A stretch of DNA of 64,000 nucleotides. Origin: Bacteroidales bacterium. Its GTDB lineage: Bacteria; Bacteroidota; Bacteroidia; Bacteroidales; F082. Of this stretch, positions 43,641 to 52,235 are shown piece after piece. The DNA lies in the NCBI GenBank assembly GCA_024400425.1, contig JAKSMV010000004.1, forward strand, positions 1-64,000, given 5' to 3'. A program made the position numbers and the translations under genes. Numbering within the stretch: the stretch's first letter is position 1; every line of letters starts with the position of its first letter. A model generated the notes under the pieces. It did not search any database. It saw only the letters and a program-made list of their open reading frames with translations, and was not told the origin of the DNA.

Positions 43641-44744
43641 CTGGGACATCCAATGATAATATTTTGGTTTGTAGCCTTCCCATTCACCCTTCAACAATTC
43701 AGGGTGAAAGAAATAGATGAAATCGGCCAGAAGCACGTCAGGTTCCATTGACGAGCGTTCGAAATAGCCCGTTTGAACCACATCGCACACCAACATCTGG
43801 TGCTGGTTGAAAGCATCGAAAAGCGTATACAGATTACTTTCGCGCTCAAGCGAGGCGTAAGTCATAGCCTGTAAAGCCGAGTTTGAAACACGCCAGAAAT
43901 CGGCATGTTGGGCTTTGGCTAAAATAGGCTCGAAATCAAGCGGGACGCTGCCCGTCTTGTCGTTGTCGGCCCAGAGATAATCGGCACCCGCATCGGCAAA
44001 GAGTTGGGCAATGTAACTCTTTCCACCTGCCACGTACCATTGTCCGTTGAAAGGCAAGTCAGAGAAAACCGTAGGACGCTCTTCAACGCTGTCGCACAAC
44101 GTTTTCAACGAAAGATATCGGCATTCTATTTGGTCGAACCAAGCATCTGCCTCTTCTTTTCTTCCGCATAAAATGCCTACCACACGAATCCATTCTGCGC
44201 GGCCCAATGGTTCGGTTTCAAGATAATCGGCAAACGGGAACATAATCGTATTGGGCATGGTAGAGACGTGCCATGGCACGTCTCCCCCACCCGAATACGG
44301 AGTATATAAAATGATGTCTGGTTGCAATGCAATAAGGCGTTCGCTATTGACCTGCGCTTCTGTGCCCACGTCTTGCACCAAGCCTGCATCAAGCAAAGCT
44401 CGCATCGTGGAATCGTTCACATAACGACCTTCAAGGATGCCCTTAACACGTTCGATTTCACCTAATTTATCGAAAACAGACCATTGCGTTGAGGAATAGC
44501 AAACCACCCTCCCGAAAGGTTGGTTGACCATGTATTGTCCCAGCCAAGCCGCAGTGTCCCATGGATTGCGCACCGAAACGAGATAACCCGAATCAGTTTC
44601 GTTGACCACAACATTTTGTGCATAGCGCATTTGGTTGTCGGAATGCCGTGGCGACGGTAGAGACGTTCCACGAAACGTCTCTACGTCACCACACGCGGCG
44701 AATAAAACGATTATGGTGAAAAAAAGAAAAATCCGTTTCATCAA
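43638..44744 (-). CDS. BtuF-like ABC transporter substrate-binding lipoprotein
   Basis: 368 residues with a lipobox (VLFAACGD). The fold markers are those of helical-backbone metal-chelate receptors: GRVVCYSSTQWSVFDKLGEIERVKGILE, the LIALQPDIILYT strand, and FSDLPFNGQWYVAGGKSYIAQLFADAGADYLWAD. As the last gene of a cobalamin-riboswitch operon it probably binds cobalamin or cobinamide for a BtuCD importer encoded elsewhere. Odd: two palindromic repeat copies are translated in frame, as VETFRGTS just after the lipid anchor and GDVPWHVST in a loop, and a third gives the stop codon. The start overlaps the BtuG-like gene by 4 nt. Confidence 0.82.
   Translation of the reverse strand: MMKRIFLFFTIIVLFAACGDVETFRGTSLPSPRHSDNQMRYAQNVVVNETDSGYLVSVRNPWDTAAWLGQYMVNQPFGRVVCYSSTQWSVFDKLGEIERVKGILEGRYVNDSTMRALLDAGLVQDVGTEAQVNSERLIALQPDIILYTPYSGGGDVPWHVSTMPNTIMFPFADYLETEPLGRAEWIRVVGILCGRKEEADAWFDQIECRYLSLKTLCDSVEERPTVFSDLPFNGQWYVAGGKSYIAQLFADAGADYLWADNDKTGSVPLDFEPILAKAQHADFWRVSNSALQAMTYASLERESNLYTLFDAFNQHQMLVCDVVQTGYFERSSMEPDVLLADFIYFFHPELLKGEWEGYKPKYYHWMSQ
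44263..44284. repeat. GAGACG-type palindromic element, copy 5 (inside a gene)
   Basis: A perfect 22-bp palindrome, left half GAGACGTGCCA, within the BtuF-like coding sequence. Read in the gene frame it encodes GDVPWHVS, with no frame disruption. Confidence 0.85.
44657..44684. repeat. GAGACG-type palindromic element, copy 6 (inside a gene)
   Basis: GTAGAGACGTT - 6 nt - AACGTCTCTAC, perfect 11-bp arms, inside the BtuF-like gene just after the lipobox. It encodes VETFRGTSL in the linker between the lipid anchor and the folded domain. Confidence 0.85.
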
Positions 44745-45790
44745 TTGAATACCATTGCCGACGGGCAGATGCCAGCCGAGAATTGTTTAAGCAGCACACC
44801 ATCAGACGAATAGCGATACACCTGACCATTCTGCACATAGTTCTTTGCATCAGTGACATAGAGGTCGCCAGTGGTTGGATTTACAACCATATTGTAGAAC
44901 GAGCGACCTTCGGCAGCGATGAAGCAAGTGTTTAACGAAGCCTCATCGTTGATATTCATGCTGCACACGTTATAGTCGATGAAGAAGAGTCGGGTGCCTG
45001 TCTTGTCGATGCAGAGATGACTTGGATAGCCACCTTCGAAGGTATAGGTCTTTTCCACCTGTTTCAGCATCGGGTTAATCTTGCACAACGAGAAAGTCGT
45101 AGTTTCCCAACCATTGTCGCAGAGCACCCACACCATGCCATCCTTATCGACCACCATGCTATTGGGTTCAGCCACCACTTCGATTTCAGAAACTTTCACA
45201 TCATTCTGTATGTCAACAACTTGTACCGTATTATTGGCAGTTTGTGGTTGATAATAGTTCGACCAGTTGGTAGTCCACAATTCGCTACCGATTTGCAGCA
45301 GACTTTCAGTAGGCTTACCGGTTTCGACAAAGCCTGAATGAGTCATGTCTTGAGGATTCACAATCCAGAGGCCAGTTCCCATCATATCGCTGACGTAGGC
45401 CTTGTTAGGAGCCACGATGCACATTTCGCGTGGCGAATAGAACTCTTCCGCCTTGTCTTCATACTTCATGGTGTTGGCATCCACCTTATAGATATAATTG
45501 CTATTGTTGACCACAATGAATAGTTTATCGCCAAGTAAGGTCAAACTCTGAGCGACATCGCCAATCGGAGAGCCATTGACGCGATAGAAAAGGTTGTTTG
45601 TGACCGTATCCGTTTCCGGATTATAGAATGTCAACGAAGAGTTTGCAAAAGTGTAGGTCCCTTCGTTCAGCACAAACACACCCTTCCCAATTGTTGTATC
45701 TTCAGTAATGACAGGGTCTTCTTGATGGCAAGAGGCCAATCCAAAGGCAATCAATGCCAATAAAGCAAAATTTATTTTCTTCATTTTCAA
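44741..45790 (-). CDS. BtuG-like surface beta-propeller lipoprotein
   Basis: 349 residues, lipobox FGLASCHQE. The mature part repeats short strand units with YxVDANTMK, SPREMCIVAPNKAYVSDMMGTGLWIVNP, PNSMVVDKDGMVWVLCDNGW and VNPTTGDLYVTDAKNY, as in the YncE/DUF5074 seven-bladed propellers. BtuG of Bacteroides thetaiotaomicron, a propeller of this kind, binds vitamin B12 very tightly on the cell surface and works with BtuB. The position behind a cobalamin riboswitch supports the same role. Starts 8 nt after the T9SS protein gene and overlaps the BtuF-like gene by 4 nt. Confidence 0.85.
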   Translation of the reverse strand: MKMKKINFALLALIAFGLASCHQEDPVITEDTTIGKGVFVLNEGTYTFANSSLTFYNPETDTVTNNLFYRVNGSPIGDVAQSLTLLGDKLFIVVNNSNYIYKVDANTMKYEDKAEEFYSPREMCIVAPNKAYVSDMMGTGLWIVNPQDMTHSGFVETGKPTESLLQIGSELWTTNWSNYYQPQTANNTVQVVDIQNDVKVSEIEVVAEPNSMVVDKDGMVWVLCDNGWETTTFSLCKINPMLKQVEKTYTFEGGYPSHLCIDKTGTRLFFIDYNVCSMNINDEASLNTCFIAAEGRSFYNMVVNPTTGDLYVTDAKNYVQNGQVYRYSSDGVLLKQFSAGICPSAMVFN

Positions 45791-45798
45791 TATTATTA

Positions 45799-46776
45799 TT
45801 ACTGTTTCATTATTCTTTCAACATACACTTTATCGTGATTTGCAACTCGGACAAAGTAAATGCCTACATCCCAATTGCCCAAATCGATGATGGCCTTTTC
45901 TGCATCAAGCACAAAGGCATTGACTTTTTGCCCCAAAAGGTCATAGATTTCACATAAGGAACCAGCTCTCGAACATACAGTCAACGAGCCGGAAGTTGGA
46001 TTAGGATAAACGGAAAGGGCATCATGGCCGATTTCATTCAAACCGTTATGGTGCGCCAAATCGTGAATAACCCCTACAGCGTCCAAATCGAAGCCACTCG
46101 ATGCAAAAGGTGTTGGCCACGGATCGTTGACAGGATTGCCTTCCGAATCGTATGTAGCATATTCGGAATCGATATTGCCCACCACATCAATCAAGCGCAC
46201 ATAGGCAATATTGTTTTTGTCGAGAAATGCATCATCCTCTATGTCATCAATATCGAAAGGCGTACCATAAAACGCCTCGTATTTTCCCGCAAAATTATGG
46301 ATAAGACTTGCGTCCATTGTTGCAAAACTGCCGCATTGGGTATCAGCAGGCACTTTCGAGACGGCAGGAAAACGGAAGAAATGCTCACCATCAGAACTCA
46401 CTTCGACAAATGCCAATTCCAAAAACACATGAGGCGTGCTATGAAATCCATTCTCGAACACAGCAAAGTCAGGGCCAGCTTCATTGACAATGTTGGAAGA
46501 AAAGGTCAGGGTGGCCACGCCTCCATCACCCAAACTAACTACCATATTGTCGGCTTTTCCGATGCCGTCAGCATCCTTTCCATACGAAGCAAAACCTATA
46601 CCTTCATTGCCGATTTGCTGCAATCCGCGTTCAACGGTGCATCCCGTAGCCCAAGCCACGAAAGCCGACGAATCGGCATGCATGGCAGTGCTGCCAGACA
46701 AACCCGCCTCTGGCGCAAACTGCGCCATCAACGAAAGCGGCAGCACTGTCATCAAAAAAAAGAAACTTTTTCTCAT
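45799..46776 (-). CDS. T9SS-secreted protein of the cobalamin operon
   Basis: 325 residues. Signal peptide to LMAQ, then a domain with GFASYGKDADGIGKADNMVVSLGDGG, GPDFAVFENGF, FLELAFVEVSSDGEHFFRFPAVS and SGFDLDAVGVI. This arrangement is seen, from memory, in surface proteins of cobalamin loci in several phyla; ligand binding is not proven. A T9SS sorting domain starts at VYPNPTSGSLTV and ends VERIMKQ. It overlaps the preceding gene by 4 nt, so the product is made together with the other secreted protein of the operon. Confidence 0.78.
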   Translation of the reverse strand: MRKSFFFLMTVLPLSLMAQFAPEAGLSGSTAMHADSSAFVAWATGCTVERGLQQIGNEGIGFASYGKDADGIGKADNMVVSLGDGGVATLTFSSNIVNEAGPDFAVFENGFHSTPHVFLELAFVEVSSDGEHFFRFPAVSKVPADTQCGSFATMDASLIHNFAGKYEAFYGTPFDIDDIEDDAFLDKNNIAYVRLIDVVGNIDSEYATYDSEGNPVNDPWPTPFASSGFDLDAVGVIHDLAHHNGLNEIGHDALSVYPNPTSGSLTVCSRAGSLCEIYDLLGQKVNAFVLDAEKAIIDLGNWDVGIYFVRVANHDKVYVERIMKQ

Positions 46777-47966
46777 TTTACGACTAATTTCAAAGTCTTT
46801 GTAGCATTGGCATCCCTTACTGCTACGTAATACACACCGCTGCCTAGGCGCGATGTCTCGATACGGACATTGGTTTCACCAATTGCATTGATGCTTTGAA
46901 CATTCACCAAACGGCCTTGCATATCGAAAACCGAAATGGCAGTTTCGCCAACACCATCAAAGTTCACCCATGCTTCACCGACGGCTGGGTTAGGATAAAC
47001 CGAAACGGCAAGGCTTGCACCCTCTTCGATGCCAGTAGTGTTGGAGACGGGTTCAACAGGCTGCTCCCATACGTATGTCCACTGGGCGATTTCGGTAGCA
47101 CATGATTCATCGCCCCATTTGACATAATCTCCATCGGCAACAGTTTGTTCATCAAAGCCATACCATGCCATAGTCCCGTTCACATTAAGCAGCCAATACA
47201 TACCTGCCAACGAGAGGCTGACGTCACCATAATTATAGGTCACATCAGTGACCATAGTGCCTGCCGCCTCGTAGCCAAAGCGCGAATCCGATGCTGCAAT
47301 GGCATCCATGACTTCTTTCACGACAACCATCTCGCCATCAAAACGATAGCCCCAGGCCAAAGCCATATTGGGATTGTTCCAATTAACGATAAAGACGACC
47401 TGATGCTGACCTTCGCCAACCCAGAAAAGGATGTCATCCGGACTGATGGTTGCATCGGAAGCAATGGGATAGACTGGAGCGACCTCCTTGGTCCAAACAA
47501 AGTTCCAGCTGCCAGCCTGAACTTCAGTAGCGCACGATTCATCACCCCATTTGACATAGTCTCCGTCAGCAACGGTTTGCTCTTCAAAACCATAAGATGC
47601 CATAGTTCCATTCACATTATAAAGCCAATACATTCCTGACAGCGAAAGGTCAAGGATGCCATCATTAAAGGTGATGTCTTCTACCATGCCACCTGCTGCA
47701 AGAAAATCGAAACGGCTGTCGATATCCGCGATTTTTTCCATCATTTCTTTTACCAGAATAGTCTCTTCATTAAAGCGATAGCCCCAAGCCAGAGCAGTAT
47801 CAGGACTGTTCCAGTTGACGATAAAAACGGCTTCATTCTCGCCCTCGCCAATCCAGTAGCGGATGTCGGCAGGGTCAATGGTAGCGTCATGTTGTGCGAA
47901 CAGGTTGGTCGTAAACAGGCCAAAGATTCCCATAAGGAATAAAAGAGTAAAGTTTTTAAAACGCAT
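46773..47966 (-). CDS. T9SS-secreted tandem-repeat protein, first gene of the cobalamin operon
   Basis: 397 residues. After the signal peptide (to LFAQ) two copies of a domain of about 135 residues follow: copy 1 from DATIDPADIRYWIGEGENEA, copy 2 from DATISPDDILFWVGEGQHQV. Each contains FIVNWNxP(D/N)xALAWGYRF, VKExMxxIAxxDSRF, a glycine-rich turn, and NGTMAxYGFxEQTVADGDYVKWGDESCATE. A T9SS sorting domain (VYPNPAVGEA to KTLKLVVK) ends the protein. The first gene after the cobalamin riboswitch, so expression should fall when B12 is plentiful. Probably a surface cobalamin-binding or capture protein; this is inference from position. Confidence 0.8.
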   Translation of the reverse strand: MRFKNFTLLFLMGIFGLFTTNLFAQHDATIDPADIRYWIGEGENEAVFIVNWNSPDTALAWGYRFNEETILVKEMMEKIADIDSRFDFLAAGGMVEDITFNDGILDLSLSGMYWLYNVNGTMASYGFEEQTVADGDYVKWGDESCATEVQAGSWNFVWTKEVAPVYPIASDATISPDDILFWVGEGQHQVVFIVNWNNPNMALAWGYRFDGEMVVVKEVMDAIAASDSRFGYEAAGTMVTDVTYNYGDVSLSLAGMYWLLNVNGTMAWYGFDEQTVADGDYVKWGDESCATEIAQWTYVWEQPVEPVSNTTGIEEGASLAVSVYPNPAVGEAWVNFDGVGETAISVFDMQGRLVNVQSINAIGETNVRIETSRLGSGVYYVAVRDANATKTLKLVVK

Positions 47967-48077
47967 AATACTTTAAGTTTTAAAGGGTTAATAATAAGTT
48001 AATTACCTCAAAACTTCAAGGATAATGTTGACACCTTTATTTTTGTAAAGGAAAGGCCAGCTCTTGTCCCGAAAGCT

Positions 48078-48245
48078 TTGTTTCAAACGACATGAGGCAG
48101 GTCTTCTGACTTGCGTCGCAGCTAGCCGCCTTCCCACCCATCGGGCGACGGGCAGTGGCATGATGGCGAGCTGATTGGCGTTTACAGCAGCGGGAACTGT
48201 CCGGGATTCACACCCGATTCCCTATTGAGCCTTTCGGCACCACAT
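48078..48245 (-). promoter_or_regulatory. Cobalamin riboswitch
   Basis: On the minus strand the order is GGTGCCGAAAGGCTC, AATAGGGAATCGGGTGTGAA, TCCCGGACAGTTCCCGCTGC, TGTAAACGCC, and the B12 box AGTCAGAAGACCTGCC at 48111-48096. These are the conserved blocks of the AdoCbl/cobalamin riboswitch in the right order. It lies in the 5' leader of the 46773-47966 gene. No clear terminator was seen between it and the ATG, so control of translation start is the likelier mechanism. Confidence 0.95.
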
Positions 48246-48252
48246 ATCGGCT

Positions 48253-48261
48253 GCAAAAGTA
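48253..48261 (-). promoter_or_regulatory. Promoter of the cobalamin operon
   Basis: Minus-strand TACTTTTGC at 48261-48253 with a TTTG 17 nt upstream. It places the transcript start at the first base of the riboswitch. Confidence 0.7.
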
Positions 48262-48291
48262 CAACTTTTTTCTTTTGTCAAACAGACAAGC

Positions 48292-48370
48292 AAAAAAAAC
48301 CTAAGCCCTCACACAATTCAACTGCGACAATTCCAAAGAAGAACAGTTGAATGGAGAGAGCCTAGGACTC
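48292..48370 (-). terminator. Terminator of the 48409-52235 operon
   Basis: On the minus strand CCTAGGCTCTC and GAGGGCTTAGG pair outside an inner ATTCAACTG/CAGTTGAAT stem, followed by eight T residues. It insulates the cobalamin operon from the upstream genes. Confidence 0.7.
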
Positions 48371-48408
48371 AAAACAAAATGCTCAAAAAATTTACAAATC
48401 CTTACTTA

Positions 48409-48681
48409 TTACCTGTTTTTCAAACGGCATCTCAGCAAATAAGCCATTCCCAACCCGACAAGAAGCAGTGTACCTCCCGCCAACGGGGTGTAGTTCGTCT
48501 GGTCATACTCCACATCGTGCAAAGGAGTGATAAGCTCAATTTCATTCTCTGAAAAACCTGCTCTTTCGCCTTCAACATCCGTCATAAAAATCTGTCCGAA
48601 AGTGCTTATTGACATGGTCATCAGCATGATTGCCAAAATCGCACGAATCTTGTTCTTATTCATTTTCATAATTTTAGTCAT
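48409..48681 (-). CDS. Small exported protein with a glycine-rich C-terminal membrane tail
   Basis: 90 residues. An N-terminal signal or anchor (IRAILAIMLMTMSISTFGQ), a short acidic middle (FSENEIELITPLHDVEYDQ), then TPLAGGTLLLVGLGMAYLLRCRLKNR. The tail fits a pattern common in small Bacteroidota proteins, P-(L/I)-x-GG-x3-LL-x2-G-x2-Y followed by basic residues. It resembles a C-terminal sorting signal but no enzyme recognising it is known to me. Its ATG overlaps the stop of the 1185-residue T9SS gene by 4 nt, so the two are co-translated. Confidence 0.65.
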   Translation of the reverse strand: MTKIMKMNKNKIRAILAIMLMTMSISTFGQIFMTDVEGERAGFSENEIELITPLHDVEYDQTNYTPLAGGTLLLVGLGMAYLLRCRLKNR

Positions 48682-51600
48682 AATACAATCTTTTGTTGTC
48701 TAACATTTTTACCTTCTTGCACCATCCGAAGGATATAGATGCCATGAGGTAGGTTATTCAGGCTCAAGTTGTTTTGCTCACTCGTCAAGTGTGTTTGGAG
48801 CAATACATGGCCTTGCGTATCAACGATTTCGAATATGCCTTTGCCATCCACCACTAGCTGTCCGTAACTGACGAAGGCAAAATCCTGGTTATCGGTTTCC
48901 GACTCATACTCTTCAACATCAGTGGCATCGAAACGCATCTTGAAACGCGACTTGTAGTCGGTCGTCGAAGCACGGAAGACATACTCATTGCGGACAGTCA
49001 TGTCGATTTCAACTCCGGCGATATTGTCAACGAGATACAGGTTGTGGAAATCACCATTTTGCGTATCCCATGAGAGGGTAAAAACCTCATCGGCATCGGC
49101 CTCAAAACGGAGAGCGACTTCGTGTTTCTCTTCCGGAAGGAAAAGAATTGCGTAATCGGTATCTTCATGATGGGCATAGAGAGAAGCATGTCCAGTTTTC
49201 AGTCCCACAGCCTTTCGCGCACCACCCAAAGTCGGACGATTGATTTCAACCACAAGGTTGTCTCTGTTCCCATTATTGTCGGTAACCATAAGGTTGACAA
49301 GAGGATAGGCTGGTTGTTGGTCGTAGCGAAAATCTGGCGTACCATCAAGGCTACGCATGTCGTCGTCGAAGACGGCAGTGCCAGCATGATCGGCAATGAT
49401 GAAGAAACCCTGGTGCATATTGATGTATCGTGGAGCGGCTTTGGCACCCGACGAAGTCCCGGCTACGTAACTCACATAGCCTTTTTGGTCTTCGTCGAGC
49501 AAGATATATGAATAGGAATAATTGGTTGCTTCATCCCAAAGTCCAACGTTGACTTCAGCAAAGCGGTCGAAATCGAGATAGCTTTGATAGGGATTGCCCA
49601 AAAGGTTATAGCCTTTCAAGTGAGCGCCTTCCGTGGTGACCGAGAGACCAAGTTTTCCATGGTTCAGCATACCGTAACTTTGGAGGAATGTCTCTTTGTC
49701 GATGGCAAGCAGATAGCCTTTACCAGGAACAAGAGTATTTTCGTTTTGGTTGACGGAGGCACCGCTATAGGCGCAGTAGTCGATATGTGCATGATTGTCA
49801 GGAGTATCGTTTGCGAATGGGTCTGTAAGGTCTTCATGCCAGTGACTACTTCCATTCCGCTTGAAATTAATCCAGTGGTAATCAGGCTCATAGAAAGTAT
49901 AGTAATCGAAGCTATGATATGGTGTATTGCTCGGGAAATAACCATTTTTCACCTTTTCATGGAAGAAATTGTAGGCAGGCATACCTTCCGGGATACTCCA
50001 TGCAAACGGCCACAAATGGGTATCGCCGTCATAATCGATGCCCAAAGGCGCAGCCACAAGCGGCGAGGCGAACAGGTGCCAATCGATGGCATCAGTTCCG
50101 CCCACACTTGGATTGGCACCTTCAGGACCAGCCGAATTGTCGAGCGTAATGCCTACGTAAGCCGTCAAGTCGGAGGTGTGAGTAATGGCCACATCTTGGT
50201 TGATGTAAAGTGTGGCGATGTTGCCGTTGGTGACATTGGCTGCATTACGGTAGATGTCGAGGGCATAGCTGGCATCGTTCATCTTGGCGAGCATGTTGTT
50301 GGCCTCGCCATAGAGAAGCACATCGCCATTGCGCGAACCCATGACATTGAAATCGGCTAGCATGAGCACAGGATAGTCGTCGTTGATGTTGCCACCATTG
50401 TCAAGTCCTGCCGAGGTACGCATCCAAAGTGCTTCACCCGCTGCCGCATCGGCACCCTCGTTCAGGCAGTCAAGCAGCTTAAGTCCCGATGGCTCAACGA
50501 CATTGTCGTTATGGCCGTACATGTAAGGTGTTGACGTTTCGGAATAGGTGCTGCCAATCGAAGAAGCAAAACCCGAAGGCCAATAGTTGTTGCCACTGAC
50601 GGAGCCAACTTGTGCAAAGACATCGAATCCTGCGACGGGTTCGGCATCCTTGACCCTGACATAGCAGTTTTTGACGCTCTCGCTGTCAGCAACGCTATAG
50701 ACCAACCCTCCGGCAAAGTCATCGGACGACATTTTTGCCTCATAGACGTTGTTGGTGAACAAGTTGCGCAACGAAGCGCCATCGCTCAACGTGCCGACTG
50801 AACCTCCGATATTGTAGCCTTTCAGTGTCGAGACACTCATCGACGAGTGCACCTTGGCACCAGCATCGGCAAGTCCGACCAGACCACCCATCGAGAGGAT
50901 CTTGTCGTGTCCCACTTCAAGGGTTCCCGCCGCCTCACAACCATGAAGGACTGCATTGTTGGTCAAGGTATCAACGAGAATGCCGATATGGCCTTGGTGA
51001 TTGCCTTTGTGAATCAAGTTGCTGCTGGTCACGAAGGTGTTCTTCACCACTCCCCCATCCACCTGGGCAAACATTCCTGTGGCTTCCTGTCCGGTGAGTT
51101 GGCAACGCAAGCCTGTGATTTCGGCTCCACCTCCATCGAATGTGCCCTTGAAATGATGGCCGTTTTCGCCGATTGGTGTCCAAATATAGGCATTCATATC
51201 CACGTCAGCAGTCAGCGTGACGGTCTTGCCCGACATATCGTCGGCAACGCATCCATTATAGCCATTGACGACGGAGATGAGCCATGCCAAGCCGTTGTTG
51301 GTGCTGATAATGACCTCTTTATCTTTTTCCAGATAGCCTCCGTCGGACGGGAACGAAGTGACCATATTTATCCACATAGGAGGCACAATACGCAACACGA
51401 GCTGGTCGCTACCCGTATAGACTTCGTAGGGCGAATTGCTTTTGACGTTGAGAGTCAAAGTGGTAAAGACATAATCGTCTTCGGGACGTTGGGTCAGTGT
51501 CACCTCGCCCGTTGCGCTGTTCACCGTGGCATAGCCTTCAGCCTGGTCGTCGAGCATCCACTCGTAGGTGAAAGTCATGTCGTCGGGGGCAGTCGTGTAA

Positions 51601-52235
51601 TCGCCATAGACACCGTTTTTTACATAATAATAGTGTTCGGTGATGAAGAATCCCGTCAGGTTTTCCTCGTCAATGAAATGGTAATGGCTGTAGGCCACCC
51701 TTCCGCTTGCCTCGCTATGGGTGAAGGAATAGGTGCCCAATGCCGTCAAATCACTTTGGGTTTCAAGGATGGAAGCTTCGTCGAGTTCGGCTGCATGGTG
51801 TGTAGTCACAATCTCATACCCCGTCTTGACACCTTGCGAACCAGCCGAACCATTGAAGGTCCAAGTGTTTGAAAAACGCAGATAGCCGCCCAACTCGGGG
51901 CAATAAATCAAATGATGCTCCATGTAGGTGACCAAGGCAGCGCTATTGATGTCGTTGGTAAGGGTAATTTTGTTTCCTCGATGCGCCAGATAGTAGCCCT
52001 GAAGGTTGTAAAGCACCATCCCCTCATCGCCGCGCTGGACGAAGTGCCAGATGTGCTGTTGTGGGTCGAATACATTCGAGTTGGTGACATTGCCATTCGA
52101 ATCGAGCGAGAAGTAATTCATCGTGTTTGCATGGAGGTTGACGATGACGAATTCTCGTTCTTCATCTTGTGCCATCGCCCTACCTATAAATAGGAGCAGA
52201 CATGCAAGCAACATTGTAGTTTTGGTTTTGTTCAT
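48678..52235 (-). CDS. Giant T9SS-secreted surface protein with GLUG-like repeats
   Basis: 1185 residues. Signal peptide to AMAQ. Residues about 20-280 contain a lectin-like or trefoil-like start (IVNLHANTMNYFSLD, GYYLAHRGNKITLTND) and an Ig-like strand region. A middle beta-helix-like part holds GLUG-type units (IGENGHHFKGTFDGGGAEITGLRC, GMFAQVDGGVVKN, SMGGLVGLADAGAKV, GGSVGTLSDGASL). The later part (about 690-1050) has LVPGKGYLLAIDKE and GYNLLGNPYQSYLDFD, common in such adhesin-like proteins, and the last 80 residues are a T9SS sorting domain ending RQQKIVL. Likely an adhesin or glycan-associated surface protein; the exact role is unknown. Confidence 0.78.
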   Translation of the reverse strand: MNKTKTTMLLACLLLFIGRAMAQDEEREFVIVNLHANTMNYFSLDSNGNVTNSNVFDPQQHIWHFVQRGDEGMVLYNLQGYYLAHRGNKITLTNDINSAALVTYMEHHLIYCPELGGYLRFSNTWTFNGSAGSQGVKTGYEIVTTHHAAELDEASILETQSDLTALGTYSFTHSEASGRVAYSHYHFIDEENLTGFFITEHYYYVKNGVYGDYTTAPDDMTFTYEWMLDDQAEGYATVNSATGEVTLTQRPEDDYVFTTLTLNVKSNSPYEVYTGSDQLVLRIVPPMWINMVTSFPSDGGYLEKDKEVIISTNNGLAWLISVVNGYNGCVADDMSGKTVTLTADVDMNAYIWTPIGENGHHFKGTFDGGGAEITGLRCQLTGQEATGMFAQVDGGVVKNTFVTSSNLIHKGNHQGHIGILVDTLTNNAVLHGCEAAGTLEVGHDKILSMGGLVGLADAGAKVHSSMSVSTLKGYNIGGSVGTLSDGASLRNLFTNNVYEAKMSSDDFAGGLVYSVADSESVKNCYVRVKDAEPVAGFDVFAQVGSVSGNNYWPSGFASSIGSTYSETSTPYMYGHNDNVVEPSGLKLLDCLNEGADAAAGEALWMRTSAGLDNGGNINDDYPVLMLADFNVMGSRNGDVLLYGEANNMLAKMNDASYALDIYRNAANVTNGNIATLYINQDVAITHTSDLTAYVGITLDNSAGPEGANPSVGGTDAIDWHLFASPLVAAPLGIDYDGDTHLWPFAWSIPEGMPAYNFFHEKVKNGYFPSNTPYHSFDYYTFYEPDYHWINFKRNGSSHWHEDLTDPFANDTPDNHAHIDYCAYSGASVNQNENTLVPGKGYLLAIDKETFLQSYGMLNHGKLGLSVTTEGAHLKGYNLLGNPYQSYLDFDRFAEVNVGLWDEATNYSYSYILLDEDQKGYVSYVAGTSSGAKAAPRYINMHQGFFIIADHAGTAVFDDDMRSLDGTPDFRYDQQPAYPLVNLMVTDNNGNRDNLVVEINRPTLGGARKAVGLKTGHASLYAHHEDTDYAILFLPEEKHEVALRFEADADEVFTLSWDTQNGDFHNLYLVDNIAGVEIDMTVRNEYVFRASTTDYKSRFKMRFDATDVEEYESETDNQDFAFVSYGQLVVDGKGIFEIVDTQGHVLLQTHLTSEQNNLSLNNLPHGIYILRMVQEGKNVRQQKIVL

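Noticed and set aside
46024..46830. A 268-codon plus-strand frame across the cobalamin operon
   Set aside because: It is antisense to a well-supported T9SS gene and its translation shows no domain or export signal.
50847..51872. A 341-codon plus-strand frame
   Set aside because: It lies antisense inside the 1185-residue T9SS gene; long antisense frames are common in such G/C-rich third-position coding DNA.
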